This document shows positions 41,617-49,162 of a DNA stretch of 64,000 bases, piece after piece (the first letter of the stretch is position 1; every line of letters begins with the position of its first letter). The position numbers were made by a program, and so were the translations under genes. The stretch lies in contig NZ_JPST01000035.1 of NCBI RefSeq assembly GCF_000763315.1, positions 1 to 64,000 on the forward strand. Direction: 5' to 3'. Source of the stretch: Thermoactinomyces daqus (lineage in GTDB: Bacteria; Bacillota; Bacilli; Thermoactinomycetales; Thermoactinomycetaceae). The notes beneath the pieces are model-generated. The model searched no databases. It saw only the letters and a program-made list of their open reading frames with translations, and was not told the DNA's origin.

Positions 41617-42740
41617 CTTCTCCCCCCTTCGTCCGTCTTCAACAGACGCATCGGTGAAAACGGCAACCACTCTTCCGCTGTTTCACCGAAAACCATCCGC
41701 GCCATCCATTCTCCGGTGAGCGGGCTGAGCAAAATTCCATTGCGGTAGTGACCACTGGCGATATACAGGTTATCGTATTCCTCCCATCGCCCGATATAGG
41801 GCAGACCGTCGTAACTTCCCGGACGAATGCCGGACCAGAACCGCGTGAGATTGGCATGTTCCAAAGCAGGAACGGCCTTGAGGGCCCATTCGAGGAGTGA
41901 ACGGATCGCTTCCGCCTGCACCTGGCAATCGAATCTCCCTTTTTTTTCCGTCGCCCCGACAATGATTTCCCCGTTGGCTTTCGGCACCAGATAACCTTCT
42001 TCGCCAAACAGGGTGTGTTTCAAAACCAGGTGCGGAGATTGCAGTGCAAGGGACTCACCTTTCACCGGAACCATGGGTAGGGAAATATCCATCCCTTTGG
42101 CCACCCATTCGGTCCATGCCCCTGTCGCCAGAATCACCACATCGGCACTTTGGAGTCCGAGACTGGTCGAAACGCCGATCACACGCCTTCCTTCCCTCTG
42201 AAATGAATCGACACGGCACCCTTCGGCAAACTTGACGCCAAGACGGCCAGCCGCTCTGGCAAACGCCTGTGTCAGCCTCGGGGCCGATACCTGGTAATCA
42301 TCGGGAAGATGCAGCGCGCCGACAATCCGATCACTCAGACCGGACTCCAATTCAAAACATTCTGTTACAGAGAGCCATCTGGCTGTCTGCCCGGCTTGCC
42401 GCTGCCACTCGCCCCGTTTCTTCAACCTTTCGGCTTCCGCTTCATCAAAGGCTAATTTCAATAAACCGGTCCTGTTTAATTCGATATCCAATCCGGTTTC
42501 ATCCAGCAAGGCTTCAGCCAACCGTAGAAACATCGCCCGGCTCTTCAATCCGGCATCAACCATCGGTCCGGGGCGATCCATTTCCGCCTGGGCCCCAAGC
42601 ATCCCGGCAGCCGCAGACGATGCCTGTGCACCAATCCTGTCGCGCTCCAGCACGGTTACCGTACATCCTTTTTTAGCCAGATGGTAAGCGATTGAACAAC
42701 CGATCACCCCACCGCCGATTACCAAAACGTCACGATGCAA
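41613..42740 (-). CDS. thiO: glycine oxidase ThiO
   Basis: A 375-residue FAD-dependent D-amino-acid-oxidase-type enzyme. The Rossmann motif VLVIGGGVIGCSIAYHLAKKG is at the N-terminus. GWxRPxxYDGLPYIG-like residues (IRPGSYDGLPYIG) and ASGHYRNGILLSPLTG mark the ThiO branch. It oxidises glycine to iminoacetate for thiazole synthesis and uses oxygen, consistent with an aerobe. The start is TTG at 42740, with AAGGTGG ahead, overlapping tenI by 11 bases. Confidence 0.93.
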   Translation of the reverse strand: MHRDVLVIGGGVIGCSIAYHLAKKGCTVTVLERDRIGAQASSAAAGMLGAQAEMDRPGPMVDAGLKSRAMFLRLAEALLDETGLDIELNRTGLLKLAFDEAEAERLKKRGEWQRQAGQTARWLSVTECFELESGLSDRIVGALHLPDDYQVSAPRLTQAFARAAGRLGVKFAEGCRVDSFQREGRRVIGVSTSLGLQSADVVILATGAWTEWVAKGMDISLPMVPVKGESLALQSPHLVLKHTLFGEEGYLVPKANGEIIVGATEKKGRFDCQVQAEAIRSLLEWALKAVPALEHANLTRFWSGIRPGSYDGLPYIGRWEEYDNLYIASGHYRNGILLSPLTGEWMARMVFGETAEEWLPFSPMRLLKTDEGGRR

Positions 42741-43341
42741 AATTCCACCTTCTTTTCATCTCTTCTGCCACTTTCTCCGGGGCTGGTGCTTGCGAAACTG
42801 CGGTAATGACAGCAACCCCGGCACAACCGGCCTTTCTGATCCGGGAAAGGTTGTCCATCCCGATCCCGCCAACCGCGATCACCGGAATGTTCACCCGGCT
42901 GACGATCTCCTCAAGGTGCTCTGTGCCAAGCGGAGGAAGTCCAGGCTTGGAGTTGCTCGTAAAGATATGCCCGACGAAGATATAATCCAATCCCTCTGTT
43001 TCAGCCCGTTTCGCCCCTTCCAGAGAGTGAACGGAACGCCCCACCCGCATCACCCGTTGCAACCTGCATAAAGTACGCGGAGAAATCTCTTCCTTTTCAG
43101 GCAGGTGAACACCGCCACAGTTTAACTGAAGGGCAACATCAATATGGGTGTTGATTACAATGGAAGAGGGCGGGAGATCCGTTTGCTGCAACAAATGATT
43201 CGCTATCGCCCGAACGCTGTCGGCGGACCGGTCCTTCAGCCGCAGATGAAAAGCATCCACCCACGGACAAAGAGACGGCCATATCCTGACCAGATCAGCC
43301 GGCGATTGCGTCCGGTCCGAAATCACGTGCAATTCCATCAT
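42730..43341 (-). CDS. tenI: thiazole tautomerase TenI
   Basis: A 203-residue ThiE-like TIM-barrel protein. The segments VGRSVHSLEGAKRAE, DYIFVGHIF and PVIAVGGIG match TenI of Bacillus. TenI lacks thiamine phosphate synthase activity and aromatises the thiazole tautomer made by ThiG. Its place at the head of a tenI-thiO-thiS-thiG order supports this over ThiE. The start has AGAGGAG ahead of two adjacent ATGs (43341 and 43338). Confidence 0.88.
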   Translation of the reverse strand: MMELHVISDRTQSPADLVRIWPSLCPWVDAFHLRLKDRSADSVRAIANHLLQQTDLPPSSIVINTHIDVALQLNCGGVHLPEKEEISPRTLCRLQRVMRVGRSVHSLEGAKRAETEGLDYIFVGHIFTSNSKPGLPPLGTEHLEEIVSRVNIPVIAVGGIGMDNLSRIRKAGCAGVAVITAVSQAPAPEKVAEEMKRRWNFAS

Positions 43342-43357
43342 CCATCTCCTCTTTTAA

Positions 43358-43390
43358 CAAAAAAACCGGCATCCGCATGGGGATACCGGT
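43358..43390 (-). terminator. riboswitch-controlled terminator
   Basis: Minus strand: ACCGGTATCC / GGATGCCGGT (one mismatch each way) with loop CCATGC, followed by TTTTTTTGTT. It lies between the TPP aptamer and the tenI ribosome site and is the expected expression platform. Confidence 0.88.
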
Positions 43391-43423
43391 ATTTATCCAA
43401 AAAACAACGAATACACGAATTTC

Positions 43424-43511
43424 CCCACTTCCTTTCGCTGGTATTAACCAGTTCAAGTTCAAAGGGTTGGAACCCCTTCCGTTCCTCTCAGCACAATATG
43501 CACCCCTAGTG
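43424..43511 (-). ncRNA. TPP riboswitch (THI element)
   Basis: On the minus strand the conserved core is present in order: AGGGGTGC, CTGAGAGG, ACCCTTTGAAC, TGGTTAATACCAGCG and GGAAGTGG. These are the pyrimidine-sensing CUGAGA loop and the diphosphate-binding helix of the thi-box. Binding of thiamine diphosphate should favour the terminator at 43358-43390 and shut off tenI-thiO-thiS-thiG. Confidence 0.97.
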
Positions 43512-43560
43512 GCCATATGAATATGAAATTAACCAAAATACTAAATGTATCGTTTTTATT

Positions 43561-44037
43561 CTATCCCTTTTTTTCACTTTTCGTCAATTGTTTTCTAAGA
43601 TATATCAATACAATCCCCTCCGGGGTCAATCGTTCGGCCACCCGGACAAACCCGTGTTTCTCATAACAGCGGATCGCCGGCAGATTGGCTTTCCCTGTCG
43701 TCACTCCCCACTCCTTCACCCCGTCTTCCTGCAATACTTTTTTTAACAACGCAGACGCCACCCCGCGGCGAAAATGGGAGGGGGAAACGGCGAGACGGCA
43801 AATGCGGATAAAATCACCCGTCCGCTTAAAAGCCAAAAAACCGGCCAATTCCTCTCCTGCAAAAAACCCGAGGAACGTTTCCCCTGATTGCTTGATTGAA
43901 TCTTTTGTATCCTTTAACGGCGGTAACTCTTCACAGCCGATCATTTTGGCCTCCACCCGGTATGCCGCCTGCTGCACCTGTAAAATTTGTCTGACCTGCT
44001 CTTCGCTGCCCAAATGAATTCGCTTAATCAAACTCAT
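43561..44037 (-). CDS. GNAT family N-acetyltransferase
   Basis: A 158-residue acetyltransferase. The acetyl-CoA binding motif A is ICRLAVSPSHFRRGVASALLKKVLQ, followed by the motif B part AIRCYEKHGFVRVAE. The substrate is unknown. The start overlaps the ferredoxin gene stop by four bases (ATGA), giving an apparent operon dedA-ferredoxin-GNAT. Confidence 0.85.
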   Translation of the reverse strand: MSLIKRIHLGSEEQVRQILQVQQAAYRVEAKMIGCEELPPLKDTKDSIKQSGETFLGFFAGEELAGFLAFKRTGDFIRICRLAVSPSHFRRGVASALLKKVLQEDGVKEWGVTTGKANLPAIRCYEKHGFVRVAERLTPEGIVLIYLRKQLTKSEKKG

Positions 44038-44333
44038 TCACTCTTTTCCGAATTGACTGAGATTCGAACGTCCCCGTAAACAAACAATTGACAGGCTAAC
44101 CGGCCTCCTTGAACCAGCTCTTCATCCCCCAGCCGATAAAGCTCTGAATCGGTATAATCGCTTAGATTCTCCATTCCCTCCTGCACATGGACCCTGCAGG
44201 TTCCACAGCGTCCCGTCGTGCATTGGAACGGCAGAGGAATCGACCTGGAGGCCGCCTCCAACAATAAATTGGCCCCGTCATAAACCTCGAATTCATAAGA
44301 TTGATCTGCCAGTTCAATCTTCACTCTCGGCAA
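44034..44333 (-). CDS. [2Fe-2S] plant-type ferredoxin-like protein
   Basis: A 99-residue electron carrier with the plant-type ferredoxin fold. Cluster ligands are visible in PFQCTTGRCGTCRVHV (Cys-x4-Cys-x2-Cys), with the fourth Cys in GGRLACQLFV. The start is probably the TTG at 44333, nine bases after GAGGAG; a GTG three codons later is possible. The frame extends upstream into the dedA gene without a ribosome site. The electron partner is not known. Confidence 0.8.
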   Translation of the reverse strand: MPRVKIELADQSYEFEVYDGANLLLEAASRSIPLPFQCTTGRCGTCRVHVQEGMENLSDYTDSELYRLGDEELVQGGRLACQLFVYGDVRISVNSEKSE

Positions 44334-44407
44334 TTCTTCCAGCTCCTCTTCCCATGATAAAAAACCATCACCTCTTGTGCGATGATGGCAAACTGCGATC
44401 GCCCGGT

Positions 44408-45025
44408 CTATTTGGTATCCAATCCGTTGCTGTTCTGGCTCTGGTTCCACAGAAACCACCCCAGAAAAATCAGGATGACGAGCAACGCTACAAGAAGAAT
44501 ACGGGCACCATATTTGTGCATCACCTCAAATCCTGTCTCCCAATTGGAGCCAAGGACATGTCCCAATCCGATAAAAGTGGCGCACCAGATGACTGCTCCC
44601 GCGTAGGCAAACAGCGAAAAACGGGAAAATGAAAGGCGCGATATCCCGGCAAGATAAGCAGTTACATGACGAACCCCGGGAATGAAATACCCGGCAAACA
44701 AAAGCCAGTTTCCGTACTTGCGAAAAAGAACCTGAGTAATGCGCAGACGGCGACGGGTAATAAAGATTTTGCGTCCGTACTTTTTCAAGAACGGGTAACC
44801 CAATTGCCGGCCCAGCAGGTAGCTGATCGTGATCCCGGACGCCGAACCGATCAAAGCGCTCAAATAAGTCATATACAGATTTAATTTTCCGATCGATGTC
44901 AAATACCCGAGAAAGGTCATTAAGATCTCATCCGGTAAAGGGATTCCCACAATTCCCAGTACCAGGAAAAGAAAGATGGCTATATACCCATACTCCTGCA
45001 GCATTATGAATAGCGTTTGTTCCAT
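44408..45025 (-). CDS. DedA family membrane protein
   Basis: A 205-residue integral membrane protein of the DedA/SNARE-associated family with about five hydrophobic segments. LGIVGIPLPDEILMTFLGYL is the typical N-terminal motif, and the conserved Gly-Arg sequence FAGYFIPGVRHVTAYLAGISRLSFSRF contains the membrane-embedded Arg. Relatives transport undecaprenyl phosphate or phospholipids across the membrane. The start at 45025 is weakly supported by GGGGTTATAC. It is first of the dedA-ferredoxin-GNAT unit. Confidence 0.85.
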   Translation of the reverse strand: MEQTLFIMLQEYGYIAIFLFLVLGIVGIPLPDEILMTFLGYLTSIGKLNLYMTYLSALIGSASGITISYLLGRQLGYPFLKKYGRKIFITRRRLRITQVLFRKYGNWLLFAGYFIPGVRHVTAYLAGISRLSFSRFSLFAYAGAVIWCATFIGLGHVLGSNWETGFEVMHKYGARILLVALLVILIFLGWFLWNQSQNSNGLDTK

Positions 45026-45182
45026 TGTATAACCCCGTTTTTCCCTTTACGTGCAAACACTTTAAGAATATCATACTTTAACCTTGAGCAAAAGATGCAC
45101 GAATCCTGCGAGAATATGAGAACGTTGTTTCCGGAACTCCCCTGTCCTGACAAAGGAATCAGGACGGTTATAAGAAACCGCC

Positions 45183-46247
45183 CTATAGATACTGCGTGAT
45201 TTCTGCCACTTTCTGCTCGTCAAGCCCTTTCACCGCTTCATGCAGGAGGCGGGCTGCATTTTCCAGATCGGTTTTGCTTACCATGGAGACATGGCTGTGA
45301 ATATACCTTGCCGCAACTCCAATCACCAGCGAAGGCGTTCCTTTTCCATACAGGTGGAACTGGCCGGCATCGGTTCCGCCTCCTGTCATGATCTCAATCT
45401 GATAAGGAATATTGTTTTTCTCGGCCACTTCGACGACATAATTGCGCAGACGAATATTGGGAACCATTGTCGCATCCAAAAAGGTGATCAGCGGGCCTTT
45501 CCCCATTTTCGGTTTATTTTCTGTTTCCACTCCCGGTTGGTCTTCGGCAATTCCCACATCAACGGCAAAAGCCAGATCCGGTTTCACCAGGCGCGGAGCC
45601 GTCGTCGCTCCTCTGAGTCCCACTTCCTCCTGAACGGTTGCCCCGGCAATCACGGTATTGGGATGTGACTCCATTTTCAGCCGTTCCACCATTTGCAGAG
45701 CCAGCCAGCAGCCGGTCCGGTTATCCAGCGCTTTGGCCAAAATCGTATCATTGTCAGGCATGATCTCAAACGGGCAGAGCGGCACAACGGGATCACCGAC
45801 CCGGATGCCCCACTCCTTTACCTGCTCATCGCTGTGGGCACCGACGTCAATAAACATTTCTTTCATCGGATACACCCTATTGCGCTCTTCCGCTGTTAAA
45901 ACGTGCGGTGGTTTGGAGCCGATCACGCCTGTAAACACGCGATTTTCAGTCATGATTTGCACGCGTTGCGAAAGCAGCACCTGGCTCCACCAGCCTCCCA
46001 ACGGCGTAAAGCGAAGGTAGCCCGATTTGGTAATTTCAGAAACCATAAAGCCAACCTCATCCAGATGGGCTGCCACCATGATGCGGGGTTTGCTGCTGGT
46101 TCCCTGAATCTCGGCAAATATCCCGCCAAGGCCGTCTGTCATGATATGAACATGATGCTTTTTCATTTCGCGTTCCATGATGGCACGAACTTCGTGCTCG
46201 TACCCGGAAACGGCTCTCGCTTCGGTTAATTCTTTCAATAAGTGCAT
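45183..46247 (-). CDS. M42 family aminopeptidase (YsdC/FrvX-like)
   Basis: A 354-residue cobalt/zinc aminopeptidase of the M42 family, which forms tetrahedral shells that clip small peptides. Metal and catalytic motifs are MVAAHLDEVGFMV, KALDNRTGCW, GATVQEEVGLRGA and AVDVGIAED, with GGGTDAGQFHLYG and IGVAARYIHSHVSM at the end. The ATG at 46247 is six bases after AAGGGGG; the ATG at 46253 abuts it. It stands alone and is divergent from the secreted protein gene. Confidence 0.9.
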   Translation of the reverse strand: MHLLKELTEARAVSGYEHEVRAIMEREMKKHHVHIMTDGLGGIFAEIQGTSSKPRIMVAAHLDEVGFMVSEITKSGYLRFTPLGGWWSQVLLSQRVQIMTENRVFTGVIGSKPPHVLTAEERNRVYPMKEMFIDVGAHSDEQVKEWGIRVGDPVVPLCPFEIMPDNDTILAKALDNRTGCWLALQMVERLKMESHPNTVIAGATVQEEVGLRGATTAPRLVKPDLAFAVDVGIAEDQPGVETENKPKMGKGPLITFLDATMVPNIRLRNYVVEVAEKNNIPYQIEIMTGGGTDAGQFHLYGKGTPSLVIGVAARYIHSHVSMVSKTDLENAARLLHEAVKGLDEQKVAEITQYL

Positions 46248-46390
46248 TTTCATCCCCCTTATGGTCTGGCCTTTTTATAAGTTCTGCTCTTTTCATCCTT
46301 TTTATAACCCTCTTTTTAACCAGTCCCTTTACATATTTCTGCGGATCGTTTTTCAAACTATCCTTAAAAGCATTTGAGGAGCCCGATGCG

Positions 46391-48319
46391 ATGAAAGCAT
46401 TTTTTGCTTCACTGATGCTGTTTGTGCTGTTGGGGCAATCCTTGCTTCCGGACTCCACAGGCAACCCGGCCGCCGGGACGCTATGGCAAAAACCGTTATA
46501 CGGCGATTACGGGGCTGAAATCAGGGAGAAAAAACCGCGGGCGGACGGGCTCTTCCACGTGGACACCCCGCAAATGATCCATCATCTCAAAGATTTAAAG
46601 GTGAACACGTATTTTTACTTAGTTTGGCATCAACCTTCCGACTGGGACGATTTGCGCAATGAATTTCTTCCTGCAGCGCAAAAAGCGGGAATCCGTGTCT
46701 GGGTCTATCTTGTCCCTCCTTCCGAAACGGCCATTCACTCACCGGAACCGTACGGGAAAGATTACGTGGCCTGGGCGCGTGCAGTCGCCCGTTTATCGCT
46801 GCGTTATCCCAATTTGCAGGGAATTGTGATGGACGATTTCAGCGAAAATCTTTCTTTTTTCACACCGGCCGTCCTCAAAGCGATCAAAGATGCGGGAAAA
46901 AAGGAAAATCCCTCTTTTCAGTTTCTGCCGCAAATCTACTATCCGTATATCACCGATGGCTTGCTGAAAGCCTACCGCCCTTACTTTGACGGTGTGGTAA
47001 TGAGCTTTCGCGACGACCAGTTTCGCAACACGCAAAAAATCGACCGCCTGGTTGACCAGATTGACACGATGCAGGCACGAACCCGGAAGGTTGGATTGCC
47101 GTTTATTCTCATGCTCTATACAAGCAAGTTGTCAGCCACCCCTGCTAGTCCGTCCGTTTATTATGTGGAGGGGGCTTTAAAACTGGCGCTTCACCGCCTG
47201 AAACTGAGACAAATTCAAGGTGTGGTCACGTATCTGTTGCAAAAGGAATTTACGGCAGAAGACAATGAGAATATTGCTCCCTCAGGAATGGGATATGCCA
47301 ATCTCTTCGTTCCCGCCGGCATGAAAAACCGGAACGAGAACAATGTACAGTGGGTTCAGCGGATCTATCTTCCACCTTCGCCTTCATATGAACTCACCTT
47401 TTGGCATATGAGCACTTATCCGGCCTCCGGCAAGCCGATCTCCATCCAAAAACAGCTGTGGATTGATGACTGCCTCGTTTGGAAAAAACCGCTGAATGCC
47501 ACCCCGTCTGAAAAATGGGTCAAAGAGACGGTTCATCTTACTCCCTACCTGAAAGGAAAGCGAACCGCCCTTCTCTCCCTGCGCCTGTCCGTAAAGGAAA
47601 AAGATCAGGCAGACTGGGCCTACGCCGGTTTTGACCACTTGCAGACAAAAGGATTCGTGGTTCAAAATGCCGATTTTGAAGAACGGGATAAGCATTGGAC
47701 GGTGATGTCCACATCCCGGGGGTTAATCGGCGAAATCTTGATCTATGATCCCGGTCGCCGGTACCGGGTTTACCAAGCGATCAAAACTCATTTGACCGCA
47801 TTTGATCTTTATCAAACAATGGTCGAATCGACAGACCAACCATTGCTCGCCCGCCAGGCCGACCACCTGTTAAACTGTGTCCTGCTGAAACAGGACCAAT
47901 CCGCTTTGCAAACACTGGAACAGATGACGCAAAACCTCATTTTTGACAAATCGGTCTCCTTGATGGCAAAGAAACGGCTGATTCAGGAAATTTATCAACT
48001 CTATCGCATATTGGATGCGCAATCTCTGGGAAACAAGGCTGTTGACCTTTCTTCGTCAACGGCCTTTTTTGATATCCCATGCACGCCAGAAATCCCCATC
48101 AACTCCGACACACACTCCCGAGCCGACCGCCATATCGCGGGTTTTACCAATCATCAAAAATCTTTCGGCGAACATGATCGCACCTCTCATTCCCATCCGG
48201 GCCATAAAAAACAGACCATGGCAAATCGCGCATGGTCTACATTTCTTCCCGATCGATCACCTGCCTGCGAAAATTGTCGGAGGCATCGGCAATGGCCAGG
48301 CGGTTTTCAAGAGTGTTGA
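46391..48319 (+). CDS. secreted TIM-barrel-like protein of unknown family
   Basis: The frame encodes up to 642 residues. A signal peptide (MKAFFASLMLFVLLGQSLLP) precedes a region (about 35-300) shaped like a glycoside-hydrolase-type barrel: VNTYFYLVWH, AGIRVWVYLVPP, LQGIVMDDFSENL with paired acids, FDGVVMSFRDDQ, and GVVTYLLQKEF. A beta-sandwich-like part follows (about 320-450), then helices. I cannot name a family. The last roughly 90 residues look non-native. The frame runs through a strong terminator (48037-48070), and a TGA in another frame sits in that hairpin at 48043. A frameshift or lost stop near 48000 is likely. The ATG at 46391 follows GAGGAG. Confidence 0.7.
   Translation: MKAFFASLMLFVLLGQSLLPDSTGNPAAGTLWQKPLYGDYGAEIREKKPRADGLFHVDTPQMIHHLKDLKVNTYFYLVWHQPSDWDDLRNEFLPAAQKAGIRVWVYLVPPSETAIHSPEPYGKDYVAWARAVARLSLRYPNLQGIVMDDFSENLSFFTPAVLKAIKDAGKKENPSFQFLPQIYYPYITDGLLKAYRPYFDGVVMSFRDDQFRNTQKIDRLVDQIDTMQARTRKVGLPFILMLYTSKLSATPASPSVYYVEGALKLALHRLKLRQIQGVVTYLLQKEFTAEDNENIAPSGMGYANLFVPAGMKNRNENNVQWVQRIYLPPSPSYELTFWHMSTYPASGKPISIQKQLWIDDCLVWKKPLNATPSEKWVKETVHLTPYLKGKRTALLSLRLSVKEKDQADWAYAGFDHLQTKGFVVQNADFEERDKHWTVMSTSRGLIGEILIYDPGRRYRVYQAIKTHLTAFDLYQTMVESTDQPLLARQADHLLNCVLLKQDQSALQTLEQMTQNLIFDKSVSLMAKKRLIQEIYQLYRILDAQSLGNKAVDLSSSTAFFDIPCTPEIPINSDTHSRADRHIAGFTNHQKSFGEHDRTSHSHPGHKKQTMANRAWSTFLPDRSPACENCRRHRQWPGGFQEC
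48037..48070 (+). terminator. strong terminator inside the annotated 3' end of the secreted protein gene
   Basis: GGCTGTTGAC / GTCAACGGCC pairs over 10 bp around an 8-base loop, followed by TTTTTT. It lies 250 bases before the in-frame stop at 48317-48319, which suggests the real gene once ended here. Confidence 0.8.
48205..48238 (-). terminator. terminator of the 95-residue gene
   Basis: Minus strand: AGACCATG / CATGGTCT around a 10-base loop, followed by GTTTTTTATGG. It overlaps the TAG stop. Confidence 0.8.
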
Positions 48320-48524
48320 TCACATTGGCATAATAGGTGGCAGCCTGATCCATATGTCCCATCTCAATCAAGTTTTGGTAAGTATCATAGCTTTCCGCGA
48401 GCAAACGAAAGGTTTTGTTGAATTCAGGCTCGTCCATGATCGGCGGGCGATTGTCCCCTTCTTCGTTATAAAACATTTTATATCTCTCAATATACGCATC
48501 ATACGAAGTAAAATCCGGATTCAT
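48237..48524 (-). CDS. hypothetical protein, 95 residues
   Basis: A small acidic helical protein that I do not recognise. It is rich in Tyr and Glu, with SYDAYIERYKMFYNEEGDNR at the start and a helix pair MGHMDQAATYYANVINTLENRLA that resembles a TPR-like hairpin. No signal peptide. The ATG at 48524 follows AAAGGTTGAAG. Its own terminator and its location before rnpB support it as a real gene. It is convergent with the secreted protein gene. Confidence 0.6.
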   Translation of the reverse strand: MNPDFTSYDAYIERYKMFYNEEGDNRPPIMDEPEFNKTFRLLAESYDTYQNLIEMGHMDQAATYYANVINTLENRLAIADASDNFRRQVIDREEM

Positions 48525-48598
48525 CTCACTTCAACCTTTTTTAACATATTTAGGGTTAGTTTTGCTTCTTTCGCCCCAATCTATGCGAAATCCGGACA

Positions 48599-48637
48599 TA
48601 AAAAAAGACTGCCGACATTCAGCCAATGCCAGCAGTC
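48599..48637 (-). terminator. terminator of rnpB
   Basis: Minus strand: GACTGC / GCAGTC with an inner CATT/AATG pairing, followed by TTTTTTTATG. Confidence 0.8.
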
Positions 48638-48678
48638 ACGGATGACGCACAAGCGTCTTTTTGCTCCGAACAAGCGAT

Positions 48679-49100
48679 GAGAAAAGCAAACAATAAGCCG
48701 AGTTCTGTTCTCCGGGTGGTCCGGTCGACGGCTTGCTCGTCTTCCACCCATTGGAGTGGCAATCATCTGTCTAGGTCGTACATTGCTGCACGACTCATGC
48801 GACCAACCCGAGATCACTGCGGGCCACAGTTGCACATCATGTGCTGATCTCCTATCAGGTCTTGCTCCGGGTGGGGTTTACCTAGCCAGCATGTCTCCAT
48901 GCTGCTGGTGCGCTCTTACCGCACCGTTGCATCCTTGCCTGTGAGGCAAACAGCCTCCATCGGCGGTCTACATTTCTGTGGCACTAGCCTTAGGGTCGCC
49001 CCCACCGGCCGTTAGCCGGCACCCTGCCCTGTGGAGCTCGGACTTTCCTCCCGTGGGACCTTGCGGTACACCACCGGCGATTGCCTTGTTTACTTTTCTC
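48679..49100 (-). ncRNA. rnpB: RNase P RNA, type A architecture
   Basis: About 422 nucleotides on the minus strand form the catalytic RNA of RNase P, which removes tRNA 5' leaders. The ends pair over 15 bp (P1: GAGAAAAGTAAACAA with TTGTTTGCTTTTCTC). Universal core elements are present: GAGGAAAGTCC, CACAGGGCAGGGTGCC, CCACAGAAATG, GGTAAACCCC and ACAGAACTCGGCTTA. Between them runs GGTGCGGTAAGAGCGCACC, then a second hairpin (P13/P14) typical of type A RNA, as in enterobacteria. Most Bacillales use type B. A TTGCGC-N17-TAAAAT promoter may lie just upstream. Confidence 0.95.
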
Positions 49101-49162
49101 CTGTGCATCTACATATTTTAACAAAGCGAGAAATCAAGCGCAACTGGTAATCAGTGGAAATT

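Noticed and set aside
48015-48680. Plus-strand frame of 221 codons between the secreted protein gene and rnpB
   Set aside because: It begins within the terminator region, overlaps the 95-residue gene and the rnpB terminator and lacks a ribosome site. Its first codons may be a remnant of a frameshifted tail, but not a gene of its own.
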